Source: Candidatus Thiodictyon syntrophicum (lineage in GTDB: Bacteria > Pseudomonadota > Gammaproteobacteria > Chromatiales > Chromatiaceae). From it: a stretch of 64,000 nucleotides of DNA. How positions within the stretch are numbered: position 1 is the stretch's first letter; each line of letters begins with the position of its first letter. A program made the translations under genes and the position numbers. The notes under the pieces were generated by a model, which worked only from the letters and a program-made list of their open reading frames with translations, was not told where the DNA came from and did no database searches. The stretch spans positions 2,133,501 through 2,197,500 of the forward strand of contig NZ_CP020370.1 of NCBI RefSeq assembly GCF_002813775.1, read 5' to 3'. Below are positions 1 to 9,006 of this stretch, in pieces.

Positions 1-146
1 TGGCCCGGGCCATGGCCCTGGACCTCGGCGGAGGGTGAGAAGACACGCAGATACTCGCAGGGGAGGCTGAAGCGGGCGCCGTCCTCGAAGGCGACCTCCA
101 GGACGCGGGACAGTTGGTGCAGGTTGAGTTCGGTCGGTGCGGGCAT
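1..146 (-). CDS. DUF971 (GBBH-like N-terminal domain) protein, 5' part only
   Basis: The minus strand from the ATG at 146 reads MPAPTELNLHQLSRVLEVAF, then FEDG and LPCEYLRVFSPSAEVQGHG, and runs off the window edge. The pattern of a short N-terminus, a 'F.DG..F.LPCEYLRV.SPSAEVQGHGPG' block is typical of the DUF971 family, a small domain shared with the N-terminus of gamma-butyrobetaine hydroxylases and found as a free-standing protein in many proteobacteria, where it often follows hslVU. That order (hslV, hslU, DUF971, all on the minus strand) is seen here and supports the call. The function of the stand-alone protein is not known. Only about 48 codons are in the window. It starts 188 bp downstream of the hslU stop, with a tandem repeat between. 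Confidence 0.8.
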   Translation of the reverse strand, partial: MPAPTELNLHQLSRVLEVAFEDGARFSLPCEYLRVFSPSAEVQGHGPG

Positions 147-221
147 CTGGTACTCCTACCCCGCGCGCCGCCGGCGCGCGGGGTGTTGATGAATATGAGT
201 GACGGCCGTCGGGCCGTACGC

Positions 222-303
222 CGTAGGATGGGTAGAGCGCAGCGAAACCCATCGTTCCCGATCGCAGAATCGTAGGATGGGTAGAGCGCAGCGAAACCCA
301 TCG
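222..303. repeat. Tandem pair of GTAGGATGGG interspersed repeats
   Basis: Two near-identical copies (222-254 and 271-303) of a roughly 33-bp unit beginning CGTAGGATGGGTAGAGCGCA and ending in AACCCATCG lie between hslU and the DUF971 gene. The unit is a short imperfect palindrome (GATGGGT/ACCCATC). Variants recur at 7418-7447, 10853-10884 and 12725-12756. It is an interspersed family of unknown role; in this position it could form an RNA hairpin between two co-oriented genes. Confidence 0.75.
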
Positions 304-333
304 CTGCGCGGGGCCGCTCCCGCCGCCAGGCCG

Positions 334-1668
334 TCAGAGGATGTAACGCGACAGGTCCTCGTCCGCCGCCAGTTGGGACAGGTTCTGGTCCACATAGGCG
401 GCCGTGACGGTCACGGTCACCCGGTCCAGGTCCGAGGCGTTGTAGGAAACGTCCTCCAGCAGCCGCTCCAGCACCGTGTGCAGCCGCCGGGCGCCGATGT
501 TCTCGGTGCGCTCGTTGACCTGCCAGGCGATCTCGGCCAGGCGGCGAATGCCGTCCGGGGTGAACTCCAGGTTGACCCCTTCGGTCGCGAGCAGCGCCTT
601 GTACTGATCCGTCAGCGAGGCGTCCGGCTCGGTCAGGATGCGCACGAAGTCCTCCGTGGTCAGGGCCTTCAACTCCACGCGGATGGGCAGGCGGCCCTGC
701 AGCTCGGGGATCAGGTCGGAGGGGCGCGCCAGGTGGAAGGCGCCCGAGGCGATGAACAGGATGTGATCGGTCCGCACCGAGCCGTGCTTGGTGGAGACGG
801 TACTGCCCTCCACCAGCGGCAGCAGGTCGCGCTGCACCCCCTCGCGCGAGACGTCGGCCCCGGAGACGCCCTCACCACGGCGGGTCACCTTGTCGATCTC
901 GTCGAGAAAGACGATGCCGTTCTGCTCCACGTTCTCGATGGCGCGCAGCTTCAACTCCTCCTCGTTGACCCGCTTGGCCGCCTCCTCGTCGCGCAGCAGC
1001 TTGCGCGCGTCCTTGATCCGCAGCTTGCGCCGCTTGGTGCGGCCCTGGCCCAGGTTCTGGAACAGGCCCTGGAGCTGGCTCGTCATCTCCTCCATACCGG
1101 GCGGGGCCATGATCTCCACGCCCAGGGGCGCGGCCGAGACCAGGATCTCCACCTCCCGCTCGTCGAGTTCGTTGGCGCGCAGCTTGACGCGGAATTTCTC
1201 CCGGGTGGCGGTAGTCGCCGTGGTGGTGCGGCTCTCCTCCTCGAAGCCGCCCGGGGGCGGCAGCAGGGCGTCCAGGATGCGCTCCTCCGCGGCCGCCTCG
1301 GCCAGATCGGCGAGCCGGGCCATCTCCTGCTCGCGGCACAGCTTGATGCCGATGTCCGCCAAATCCCGGATGATGGACTCCACGTCGCGGCCCACATAGC
1401 CCACCTCAGTGAACTTGGTGGCCTCGATCTTGATGAAGGGGGCATTGGCGAGACGGGCCAGGCGGCGCGCGATCTCGGTCTTGCCGACCCCGGTGGGGCC
1501 GATCATCAGGATGTTCTTGGGCGTGATCTCGGTGCGCATCGGCTCCGGGATCTGCATCCGCCGCCAGCGGTTGCGCAGCGCGATCGCCACCGCGCGCTTG
1601 GCCTCGTCCTGGCCGACGATGTGCTTGTCCAGTTCGGCGACGATCTCTTGGGGGGTGATTTCCGACAT
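334..1668 (-). CDS. hslU: ATP-dependent protease ATPase subunit HslU (ClpY)
   Basis: This is the AAA+ unfoldase of the cytoplasmic HslUV (ClpYQ) protease, which unfolds substrates and feeds them to the HslV peptidase. From the ATG at 1668 the protein is 444 residues, the usual HslU length (about 443), and starts [20 protein letters not shown], the family start; an upstream extension of the frame to 1872 runs through a repeat palindrome and is rejected. Walker A is GPTGVGKT (residues 57-64), Walker B is [10 protein letters not shown] (near 254), and the C-terminus ends in DEDLSRYIL, the conserved tail that docks into HslV. No clear Shine-Dalgarno precedes the start. A sigma-32-like promoter lies about 65 bp upstream. 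The hslV gene is upstream on the same strand, but a 450-bp spacer full of repeats separates the pair, unlike the tight coupling in most relatives. Confidence 0.97.
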   Translation of the reverse strand: MSEITPQEIVAELDKHIVGQDEAKRAVAIALRNRWRRMQIPEPMRTEITPKNILMIGPTGVGKTEIARRLARLANAPFIKIEATKFTEVGYVGRDVESIIRDLADIGIKLCREQEMARLADLAEAAAEERILDALLPPPGGFEEESRTTTATTATREKFRVKLRANELDEREVEILVSAAPLGVEIMAPPGMEEMTSQLQGLFQNLGQGRTKRRKLRIKDARKLLRDEEAAKRVNEEELKLRAIENVEQNGIVFLDEIDKVTRRGEGVSGADVSREGVQRDLLPLVEGSTVSTKHGSVRTDHILFIASGAFHLARPSDLIPELQGRLPIRVELKALTTEDFVRILTEPDASLTDQYKALLATEGVNLEFTPDGIRRLAEIAWQVNERTENIGARRLHTVLERLLEDVSYNASDLDRVTVTVTAAYVDQNLSQLAADEDLSRYIL

Positions 1669-1730
1669 TGGATTTGGAGGTCCGTGGATGGGCCGCCCGG
1701 CCGGCGGCTCGGCGTGACGCTTGAGGTTAT

Positions 1731-1756
1731 ATATAGGGTATAAACGCCCTTCAAAG
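1731..1756 (-). promoter_or_regulatory. Possible sigma-32 (heat-shock) promoter for hslU
   Basis: On the minus strand CTTTGAA (1756-1750) is followed after 11 nt by CCCTATAT (1738-1731). This resembles the sigma-32 consensus CTTGAA / CCCCATNT. It sits about 65 bp upstream of the hslU start, between hslV and hslU, which fits known heat-shock control of this protease. Sequence inspection only. Confidence 0.4.
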
Positions 1757-1817
1757 GGCACTAAGGTGTGGGTCGTCCACGGCTTCCGCAAGACTGCCCG
1801 GCGTCGGCGCGATCGTC

Positions 1818-1870
1818 GGTCCGCACAGCGGACCCTACGGGCGCGGCCCGTAGGGTCCGCTGTGCGGACC
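1818..1870. repeat. Palindrome with GGTCCGCACAGCGGACC arms
   Basis: A 53-bp near-perfect palindrome: left arm starts GGTCCGCACAGCGGACCCTA, right arm is its reverse complement, with a short GC loop. The same core occurs in the MITEs at 13281-13415 and 26024-26152 and in degraded form at 50818-50953. The MITE ends are not recognisable around this copy, so only the core is annotated. It lies in the hslV-hslU spacer and could form a strong RNA stem. Confidence 0.8.
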
Positions 1871-1982
1871 AAAGCCCTACCCGCACACGCCGCGGCATCG
1901 ACAGGGCAGAGACCCCGACGTACTCCCGTACTAAGGAACGGTTCACGAATAAGTTAAACAATTCCATTGGGCTGCACGATGG

Positions 1983-2090
1983 CGTCGTTGTCGTTGTCGT
2001 TGTCGTAATCGAGGTTATCGTAGCACCCCGGATTTTCTCGCACCCCAAAGTGCATCGCTTTTCCGATTACGACAACGACAACGACAACGA
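1983..2090. repeat. GTTGTC-arm palindromic repeat, copy a
   Basis: Left arm: tandem GTTGTC hexamers ending GTCGTAATCG (to 2011). Right arm: CGATTACGACAACGACAAC (2064-2090), its reverse complement. The loop carries a conserved core (CCCCGGATTTTCTCGCACCC, then AAAGTGCATCG) that recurs in the copies at 7479, 48790 and 58249. It lies between hslV and hslU. It is not a CRISPR array: no unique spacers. Confidence 0.9.
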
Positions 2091-2118
2091 TTGCGTTTAA
2101 CTCGTTCTTGGCTCGTCA

Positions 2119-2676
2119 CTAACGTCCTTCCCCGACCCCCGCGTCCAACTCCTCGAGCACCAGATTGTGGTTGGTGTAGACACAGATGTCCGCGGCGATA
2201 TGCAGGGCGCGCTCGACGATCTCACGGGCGGACAGTTCCGAGTTCTCCAGGAGCGCCCGGGCCGCCGCCTGGGCGAAGGGACCGCCGGAGCCGATCGCCA
2301 TCAGGTTGTGTTCCGGCTCGATGACATCGCCGGTTCCGGAGATGATGAGCGAGGACTGGCCATCGGCGATGCACAGCAGGGCCTCCAGCCGGCGCAGCAT
2401 CCGGTCCGTGCGCCAGTCCTTCGCCAGTTCCACCGCGGAGCGGACCAGGTGTCCCTGGTGCTTCTCCAGCTTGCCCTCGAAGCGCTCGAACAGTGTGAAG
2501 GCGTCCGCGGTGGCCCCGGCAAAGCCCGCGATCACCCGATCCTTGTAGAGCCGCCGCACCTTGCGGGCGTTGCCCTTCATGACCGTGGCGCCGAGCGACA
2601 CCTGACCGTCGCCGCCGATGACGACCTGACCGCCGCGACGCACTGAGAGGATGGTAGTACCTTGAAAAATTGGCAT
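2119..2676 (-). CDS. hslV: ATP-dependent protease peptidase subunit HslV (ClpQ)
   Basis: Threonine peptidase of the HslUV complex, a proteasome-like double ring in the cytoplasm. Starting at the ATG at 2676 the protein is 185 residues: [14 protein letters not shown], then [20 protein letters not shown] and [18 protein letters not shown], all HslV signatures. The Thr-Thr after MPIFQG marks the mature N-terminus: a six-residue propeptide is removed so that Thr7 becomes the catalytic nucleophile, as in other HslV proteins of the 'GTTI' type. The frame is open further upstream to 2796, but that extension is arginine- and glycine-rich and lacks family similarity. hslU follows on the same strand after a long repeat-filled spacer. 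Confidence 0.96.
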   Translation of the reverse strand: MPIFQGTTILSVRRGGQVVIGGDGQVSLGATVMKGNARKVRRLYKDRVIAGFAGATADAFTLFERFEGKLEKHQGHLVRSAVELAKDWRTDRMLRRLEALLCIADGQSSLIISGTGDVIEPEHNLMAIGSGGPFAQAAARALLENSELSAREIVERALHIAADICVYTNHNLVLEELDAGVGEGR

Positions 2677-2830
2677 GGGCGAGGGCTCCGGGGACGGCCC
2701 CGATCGGGGGAATCCCCCCATTCTACGCCAGGCCCGCCCGCCGTGGCGTGAGTAGGAGCGGCCCCCCGGCCGCGACGAGCCCCCGCGGATTGCCATGGCG
2801 TGGCGGTTTATCCCAGAAAAAGCAGTTTAG

Positions 2831-2958
2831 CCGCCAATGAACGCAAATAGACGCAAATAATCAGAGACTTGGGCTTTACTGAATGTTCACTGTCCGGGTG
2901 ACGCCCGCGACGATGCTAACCAGCAGATTTATTTGCGCTTATTTGCGTTCATTTGCGG
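2831..2958. repeat. Imperfect inverted repeat with ACGCAAAT motifs
   Basis: Left arm 2831-2861 (CCGCCAATGAACGCAAATAG...) and right arm 2927-2958 (...TTATTTGCGTTCATTTGCGG) are inverted copies with about three mismatches, separated by 65 bp. A related half-element (GCAAATGAACGCAAATGAAC) occurs at 51898-51920. It is AT-rich against the surroundings and lies between hslV and the acid phosphatase gene, upstream of hslV. Confidence 0.7.
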
Positions 2959-3010
2959 CCAAATACTCTGATTGGGCTTCTCGCAGCGTCGCGGCGCGGC
3001 CGGGGGATCG

Positions 3011-3925
3011 CTACCGCGGATGCCGTGTCTTCGGCAACGTCACGGCCAGTGCCGCCGCCTCCGCCCGGCAGTCGCGGGTGGGCCTCAGTCCCTTGGCGCG
3101 GGCCGCGGCCAGTTCCGCCTTGGCGGCCTCCAACTGGGCGCGAAAGGCCGGGTCCGCGTGCAGGCGGGCGACTACGCCGGGCGCCAGCACCCGGCTGGCC
3201 GTCACGTCGCTCTGCCAATGCACGCCGCAAATCACCCGGCTCTGGCCAAAGGCATAGCCGCGCGCGAGGAGCCGGTCGGCACGCTCGGGGGCCAGTTCGG
3301 TGAGGATCAGGGTCCAGGTCCAGCCGATCATGGTATGACCGGATGGGTAGGACCCATTGAGCCGCAGCCGCGCCTCATCGTCCGGGGTGCAACTGGCCTG
3401 GCGATTGACGACGAAGGGGCGGATGCGCCGGTAGTGCTCCTTGGTCGGCGCGGCGGCAAGCTTCGCATCGGTCGCGCTGCGGCCCAGGAGGGCGTACAGA
3501 TTCGGCGTGGCCTCTTGCGTGATCGGCGCGTCCAGCGCGCAGGAGAAGGCCTGCGGGCCCTCCGGAAGTTTGAGTACCGCGTCGGCGCTCGCCAGCGCCC
3601 AGCGCGGCGTGTTGCGAAAGGCGCGCGTCGCGCGGAACGCCGCCTGGTCGGCGGCCATGGCGGCCGATCCCGGGGCGGGCGGGGGCGGGAGCAGCGTCAG
3701 GCCGTCGGGCAGCGCGTCGGGCTGCAGGAAGCCGACCGGTATCCCCGGCTTGAGCTCGGCCACAGCGGCGGGTGGCGGGGCCTGGTTGACCGACGCACAG
3801 CCCGCCGCCAGGACCAAGCCGGCCAGCGCCAGCCAAGGCAAGAGCCGCCGTGGGGCTGCGGGCGCGAGCGGTCGAACGGCGGTCGATGGCTTCCCACCCA
3901 AGTCCACTGCACGCGATACACCCAT
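3011..3925 (-). CDS. Class A acid phosphatase (PAP2 superfamily), lipoprotein
   Basis: Predicted exported nonspecific acid phosphatase that removes phosphate from organic esters outside the cytoplasm. The full PAP2 signature is present: K-x6-RP as KEHYRRIRP, PSGH in SYPSGHTMIGW, and S-R-x5-H-x3-D as SRVICGVHWQSD, so the histidine nucleophile and general acid are in place. The N-terminus has a basic patch, a hydrophobic run (LPWLALAGLVLAAGC) and a lipobox, so the protein is probably anchored to the outer or inner membrane by its cysteine. Start chosen at ATG 3925 because AGGAG sits 9 nt upstream; two further ATGs (3955, 3970) lie upstream without such a site. Length 304 residues. No operon partner. 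Confidence 0.88.
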   Translation of the reverse strand: MGVSRAVDLGGKPSTAVRPLAPAAPRRLLPWLALAGLVLAAGCASVNQAPPPAAVAELKPGIPVGFLQPDALPDGLTLLPPPPAPGSAAMAADQAAFRATRAFRNTPRWALASADAVLKLPEGPQAFSCALDAPITQEATPNLYALLGRSATDAKLAAAPTKEHYRRIRPFVVNRQASCTPDDEARLRLNGSYPSGHTMIGWTWTLILTELAPERADRLLARGYAFGQSRVICGVHWQSDVTASRVLAPGVVARLHADPAFRAQLEAAKAELAAARAKGLRPTRDCRAEAAALAVTLPKTRHPR

Positions 3926-4458
3926 TCTCGCTATCTCCTGTTCGCTGGTCTTCATCAATGCGGCCGGCAACCGGCCGCCCTGCCGGATAGCATATCGCCT
4001 TCTCGACCCGGTGTCGGGTCAGCTGAAGGCCACCGGGAACCCTGCAAGAGCGAGTCGACGAGGCCTGGGTCTACAACGCCGAGGCCGGCGTGGGCGGCTC
4101 CGAGGGGATGACCCAGCGGCTTAAGCTCAAGCTGTGGCCGACCGGACCGGATGGCGAGGCACCGGTGCGTGTCGGCGTCGGCGGCCCCATGCCAAGATAG
4201 GGCCGCCGGGGCTGAGTTGACGAGCGGCGAGCGAATGAGGCCGGTCGGCGCCAGGTTCGTGCGCGCAGCGGGGTTACTCGCGTCACCGCGCGGCGCGCTC
4301 GTGCAAGAATCGACGGCGCGCCTGCGGCCCCCCGTCCGGCTGAAGCCTTGACCTCCGGTGGGGGCCCGATCGCCCATAGAGGCCGAGATTTTGCGTTTAA
4401 GGTCGCGTAGCGACGCTGTGGGAGCGGCTTCAGCCGTGACGCGACCGCGCAAACTGCC

Positions 4459-4690
4459 GTGGCCTCCATCTATGAGTTCTACGACCGGCGTGATGTACCC
4501 ATCGCCGGGTTGCTGGGGCTGCAACTGCTGCGAGAGAACCGCCGTGGTGCCCTCTTCGGCGTGCCCGGGCGGTTGTTCGGGCGGACCTTGGCCCGGTTGA
4601 TCGCGGGCGGGCGATCGGTGGTCGTGGTACGGCAGGGCGATCGGGACTGGACCGGGATCCGCGAGCGGGTGGTGGCGTGGCGGATTTCTC
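4459..4690 (+). pseudogene. 5' fragment of an unidentified gene
   Basis: The plus strand reads MASIYEFYDRRDVPIAGLLG, then LQLLRENRRGALFGVPGRLF, and LARLIAGGRSVVVVRQGDRD, before passing into a dispersed repeat after about residue 75. The first 75 residues look like a real protein (balanced composition, amphipathic helices) and faintly recall the N-terminal mismatch-recognition domain of MutS-like proteins, but this is weak. The downstream frame stays open to 4965 by chance through repeats. Probably a truncated gene. Confidence 0.35.
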
Positions 4691-4820
4691 GTGCCTATCC
4701 TGTTAATCCTGTCCAATTTCATGCCCCTTGCCCGATCGCCGGCTTGGCCCCGGCAATTCCGCCCCGCGGCACCAGCCGGCGGCCGGTGCTTCTGGCTCGC
4801 ACGCTCCTGCGTGGGAGCAA

Positions 4821-4870
4821 GTGCGGGCGCTCCGCGTCCAGTGCCAAGACCGGACGCGGAGCGCCCGCAC
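4821..4870. repeat. 19-bp-stem palindrome (GTGCGGGCGCTCCGCGTCC)
   Basis: Perfect 19-bp arms at 4821-4839 and 4852-4870 with a 12-nt loop. It lies about 90 bp upstream of the YeeE/YedE gene pair. A dispersed repeat or a strong hairpin; no T-run follows on either strand, so it is not a canonical terminator. Confidence 0.75.
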
Positions 4871-4961
4871 GGCATTCCCCTGCTTCCGCGTGGAAACGAG
4901 AGGCCAGGGAGCCCCGTGAAGGGTTAGAATTCGGCCCCCTCGACTCAATGAACGGACACCG

Positions 4962-5525
4962 ATGAACAGCAAACCACGCCCAATCGTCACACCCGGGGGC
5001 CAGGCCCCGGCGCCATCCGGGTCGCCGGTCCCCCTGTCACGCCGGCAATGGCTCCTCGCCGGGGTCGCGATCGGCCTGCTCAACGTGCTCATCACGAACG
5101 TGCACCTCGCCGATCGACCGATCGGCGCTTCGACCGGCTATCCCTATCTCGCGGGCCTGGTCGCCGGCCTGGAAGGCGCGGAGTATTTCCGGCAGATCGC
5201 GACGGCCGGTTCCTGGGAACTGCTGTTCCTGGCGGGCGGCTTCTGCGGGGCCCTGGCCGGTGCGCTCGCCTCCCGGACCTTTCGCCTGCGCGGCGTGCCG
5301 GCCCTGTGGGCGCGGCGCCGGGGGCCGGGCCTGGTGCGGCGGCTCTTGTGGGCCTTCGTCGGCGGCTTTCTGCTGATCCTGGGGGCGCGTCTGGCCGGCG
5401 GCTGCACCAGCGGGCATATCCTGTCGGGCGGGATGGAACTGGCCGCCAGCGGCCTGCTGTTCGCCCTGGTGGTCGTCGCCTGTTTCGTGGCCGCCTCCCG
5501 CGCCTTCTATGGGGTGTCGCGATGA
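4962..5525 (+). CDS. YeeE/YedE family membrane protein, first half (PmpA/TsuA-like)
   Basis: Polytopic inner-membrane protein of the YeeE/YedE family, whose characterised members import thiosulfate or related sulfur compounds. The 187 residues contain about four or five hydrophobic segments and the family signature GARLAGGCTSGHILSG with its conserved cysteine, plus a second cysteine in GGFCGALAG. It is half length: the rest of the transporter is the next gene, whose start overlaps this stop (ATGA at 5522-5525), so the two are co-translated and likely form one transporter, as with the split PmpA/PmpB type. In a sulfur oxidiser a role in moving sulfur compounds across the inner membrane is a reasonable inference. 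Confidence 0.85.
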   Translation: MNSKPRPIVTPGGQAPAPSGSPVPLSRRQWLLAGVAIGLLNVLITNVHLADRPIGASTGYPYLAGLVAGLEGAEYFRQIATAGSWELLFLAGGFCGALAGALASRTFRLRGVPALWARRRGPGLVRRLLWAFVGGFLLILGARLAGGCTSGHILSGGMELAASGLLFALVVVACFVAASRAFYGVSR

Positions 5526-6076
5526 TCGTCGCCTTCCTGGCCGGCGTGGCCTTCGCGCTCATTGCGCGGTGGGTGGGTATCACCCGCTTCGAGCGGATCA
5601 TCGGGTTCGGGCTGCTCCTGGACTTCACGGTCGCCAAGATACTGCTGGTGGCGATCGGTACCTCGGCCCTGGCCTTCTTCGTCGAGTACCAGCTCGGCGC
5701 GGCGGTCCTGGAGGTGAAGCCGCTCCTGATCGGGGGCGTCGTCGCGGGCGGCGTGCTCTTCGGTGTCGGCATGGCGCTGCTCGGCTACTGCCCCGGGACC
5801 ATGCCGATGGCCTTGGGCGAGGGCAGCCTGGACGCCGGGGTCGGTCTGGCCGGTGGGCTCACGGCCGGCCTCCTCTACACCCTGGTCTACCCCTGGGTGG
5901 CGCCCTGGATTGGTCCCGACCTCGGGGCGGTGAACCTCTATGTCCAGGACCCGGTCGCCTGCGCCCTGATCGTGGCGGTCTTCGCGGCGGTCCTGTTCGC
6001 CGCGGCCTTCTGGTTGGATCGGCGCCGCCCGTCCGCGCCGGAGCCGGCGGCCGGTGTAGAATCCGCCATGAAATAG
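5522..6076 (+). CDS. YeeE/YedE family membrane protein, second half (PmpB-like)
   Basis: Second half of the split transporter. From ATG 5522 it is 184 residues with about five hydrophobic segments and the signature MALLGYCPGTMPMALGEG, containing the conserved cysteine that is thought to relay sulfur compounds through the pore in the one-piece homologue. The start is fixed by the 4-bp ATGA overlap with the upstream gene; the frame is open further upstream but that part is the antiphase reading of the first gene. The tail is short and charged, as expected for a cytoplasmic end. serS begins 51 bp later on the same strand and may be co-transcribed. Confidence 0.85.
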   Translation: MIVAFLAGVAFALIARWVGITRFERIIGFGLLLDFTVAKILLVAIGTSALAFFVEYQLGAAVLEVKPLLIGGVVAGGVLFGVGMALLGYCPGTMPMALGEGSLDAGVGLAGGLTAGLLYTLVYPWVAPWIGPDLGAVNLYVQDPVACALIVAVFAAVLFAAAFWLDRRRPSAPEPAAGVESAMK

Positions 6077-6120
6077 GCCGTTGAACGGCCGCCCCTGGCC
6101 CCCTGCATCGAGACTGGTGA

Positions 6121-7401
<1,281 letters not shown>

Positions 7402-7657
7402 GGGGGCGGCTCGTTTGTCGGATGGGCAGAGCGCGGCGATGCCCATCTCTCTCTTACGGCTGCCTACCGCGCCATTTTCGTTGTCGTTGTCGTTGTCGTT
7501 GTCGAGGTTGTCGGAGCGCCCCGGATTCTCTCGGACCCCGAAGTGTATCGTTTCTCCGATTACGACAACGACAACGAGTGCGCTCAGTTCCCCACCTCCG
7601 GCCTTTGTCTAAGCCGGCGCGACGGCGCGCCATTACCCGGCAAGAGGTATCCTGTCG
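7402..7657. repeat. Spacer with GTAGGATGGG-type repeat and GTTGTC-arm palindrome, copy b
   Basis: The serS-flavoprotein spacer holds a diverged copy of the GGATGGGCAGAGCGC repeat (7418-7447) and a full GTTGTC palindrome (7479-7577): left arm of GTTGTC hexamers, core GCCCCGGATTCTCTCGGACC then AAGTGTATCG, right arm CGATTACGACAACGACAACG. The flank GCGCCATTTTCGTTGTC is shared, inverted, with copy d at 48930. No gene seen. Confidence 0.85.
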
Positions 7658-9004
7658 ATGAAACTGGTAATCGTTGGCGGCGTGGCCGCCGGCATGAGCG
7701 CGGCCAGTCAGGCCCGGCGGATCGACCCCGCGACCGAGATTCTGGTGCTGGAAAAGACCCAGGATGTCTCCTACGGGGCCTGCGGCCTGCCCTACAAGCT
7801 CCCGCCGGACGAGCGGATGGAGGACCTTCAGGTCATCACCGCGCAACGCTTTCGTGACGAGCGCCGCATCGACGTGCGCCTGGGTCATACCGTGCTGGCC
7901 ATCGACCGGGCCGCGCGCCAGGTCGTCGGGCGTCATGCGGACGGCGACTTCCGGCTCGCCTACGACAAGCTGATCCTGTGCACCGGGGCGCGGGTCTGGA
8001 GCCCGCCGATCGCGGGTCTGGATGACCTGTGGGGGCAGGGGGCCTATCCGCTCAAGACACTCGAGGACGGGCGGGTGCTCAAGGCCGCGGTGGCGGCGGC
8101 CCCGCCTAAGCGTGCGGTGGTCATCGGCGCGGGTTACATCGGGCTGGAGGCGACCGAGAACCTGCGTGCCCTGGGGGCGGCCGTGACGGTGGTGGAGGCC
8201 CTGCCCGAGATCCTGCCCTGGCTCCCGGCGACCTTGCGCGGGCGGGTGCTCGATGAGGCCGGGAGGCATGGTGTAGAACTGCTGACGGGCACCCGGGTCG
8301 AGTCGATCGCGCGTCAGGGCCGCGACCTCCTGGTGCAGACCACCCGGGGGACCCTGACCGCGGACCTGGTGCTGGTGGCGACCGGGGTGCGCCCCGAGGC
8401 GGGGCTGGCGGCGGACGCCGACTTGCCCCTGGGCGCGGCGGGCGCCATCGCGGTGGATGACTGTCTGCGCACGGCCGATGCGGACATCTATGCCGCCGGC
8501 GACTGCGCGGACGCACGCCACGCGGTGACCGGCCGCTCGGTCTGGTTCCCGCTGGCCCTGCGCGCCAATCGCTCCGGCAAGCTGGCCGGAGAGAACGTGT
8601 TCGGCCGGGAGCGGCGGGTGCCGCCGGTGCTGGGCACGGCCGCGTTCAAGTTCTTCGGGCTGGAGGTGGCGCGCACCGGTCTTTCCGGCGACGAGGCGGC
8701 GCCGGCCGGGCTCGACACGGTAAGCATAGAGGTCCTGGCGTCCACACGCGCCGGCTACTATGGGGGCGGGGGCAAGCTCTCGGTGTGGCTCCTCGGGGAG
8801 CGGCACACGCGTCGGCTGGTCGGGTGCTGCATGGTCGGCCCCGAGTCCGCCGCCCACCGGATCGACACCGCCGCCGCGGCCATCCAGGCCGGGATGACCG
8901 CCGAGCAGCTCTACGACCTGGACCTGGCCTATGCGCCGCCCTTCGGACCCTCCTGGTCGCCGCTGCTGGTCGCCGCCTCCCAATTGATCAAGGCGTTGGA
9001 CTGA
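7658..9004 (+). CDS. CoA-disulfide / persulfide reductase-like FAD oxidoreductase
   Basis: Flavoprotein of the pyridine-nucleotide disulfide reductase superfamily. It starts with the FAD-binding fold MKLVIVGGVAAGMSAASQAR (GxxAxG with no second glycine, typical of the CoA-disulfide reductase/NADH oxidase group) and has the single redox cysteine C42 in SYGACGLPY, the hallmark of this group, then an NAD(P)H fold around VVIGAGYIGLEATENLRALG and an FAD-ribityl motif IYAAGDCAD. The C-terminal dimerisation domain is present (448 residues in total). No C-terminal rhodanese domain is fused, unlike the NADH-dependent persulfide reductases. The likely substrate is CoA disulfide, CoA persulfide or polysulfide; the exact one cannot be read from sequence. 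The CDF transporter starts 2 bp after this stop, so the two are probably an operon. Confidence 0.82.
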   Translation: MKLVIVGGVAAGMSAASQARRIDPATEILVLEKTQDVSYGACGLPYKLPPDERMEDLQVITAQRFRDERRIDVRLGHTVLAIDRAARQVVGRHADGDFRLAYDKLILCTGARVWSPPIAGLDDLWGQGAYPLKTLEDGRVLKAAVAAAPPKRAVVIGAGYIGLEATENLRALGAAVTVVEALPEILPWLPATLRGRVLDEAGRHGVELLTGTRVESIARQGRDLLVQTTRGTLTADLVLVATGVRPEAGLAADADLPLGAAGAIAVDDCLRTADADIYAAGDCADARHAVTGRSVWFPLALRANRSGKLAGENVFGRERRVPPVLGTAAFKFFGLEVARTGLSGDEAAPAGLDTVSIEVLASTRAGYYGGGGKLSVWLLGERHTRRLVGCCMVGPESAAHRIDTAAAAIQAGMTAEQLYDLDLAYAPPFGPSWSPLLVAASQLIKALD

Positions 9005-9006
9005 TC

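Larger units (their letters stand above)
3926..4961. other. Gene-poor region with remnants and repeats
   Basis: About 1 kb with no convincing complete gene. Plus-strand codons near 4048-4199 read LQERVDEAWVYNAEAGVGGS... and end in GGPMPR-stop; this looks like the 3' end of a lost gene of unknown family. A second fragment is listed separately (4459-4690). Around 4697-4720 there is a CCTATCCTGTTAATCCTGTC motif typical of dispersed intergenic repeats, and 4821-4870 holds a strong palindrome. Other frames here are compositionally biased and are rejected. Confidence 0.5.

Noticed and set aside
199-1743. 514-codon open frame on the plus strand
   Set aside because: Antisense to hslU, starts inside a dispersed repeat and has no homology-like segment.
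1669-1872. N-terminal extension of hslU
   Set aside because: Passes through the GGTCCGCACAGCGGACC palindrome and adds sequence absent from the HslU family; ATG 1668 gives the family start and length.
3955-4875. 306-codon minus-strand frame in the gene-poor region
   Set aside because: Crosses a 19-bp-stem palindrome and dispersed repeats; proline/arginine-rich without structure; no ribosome site.
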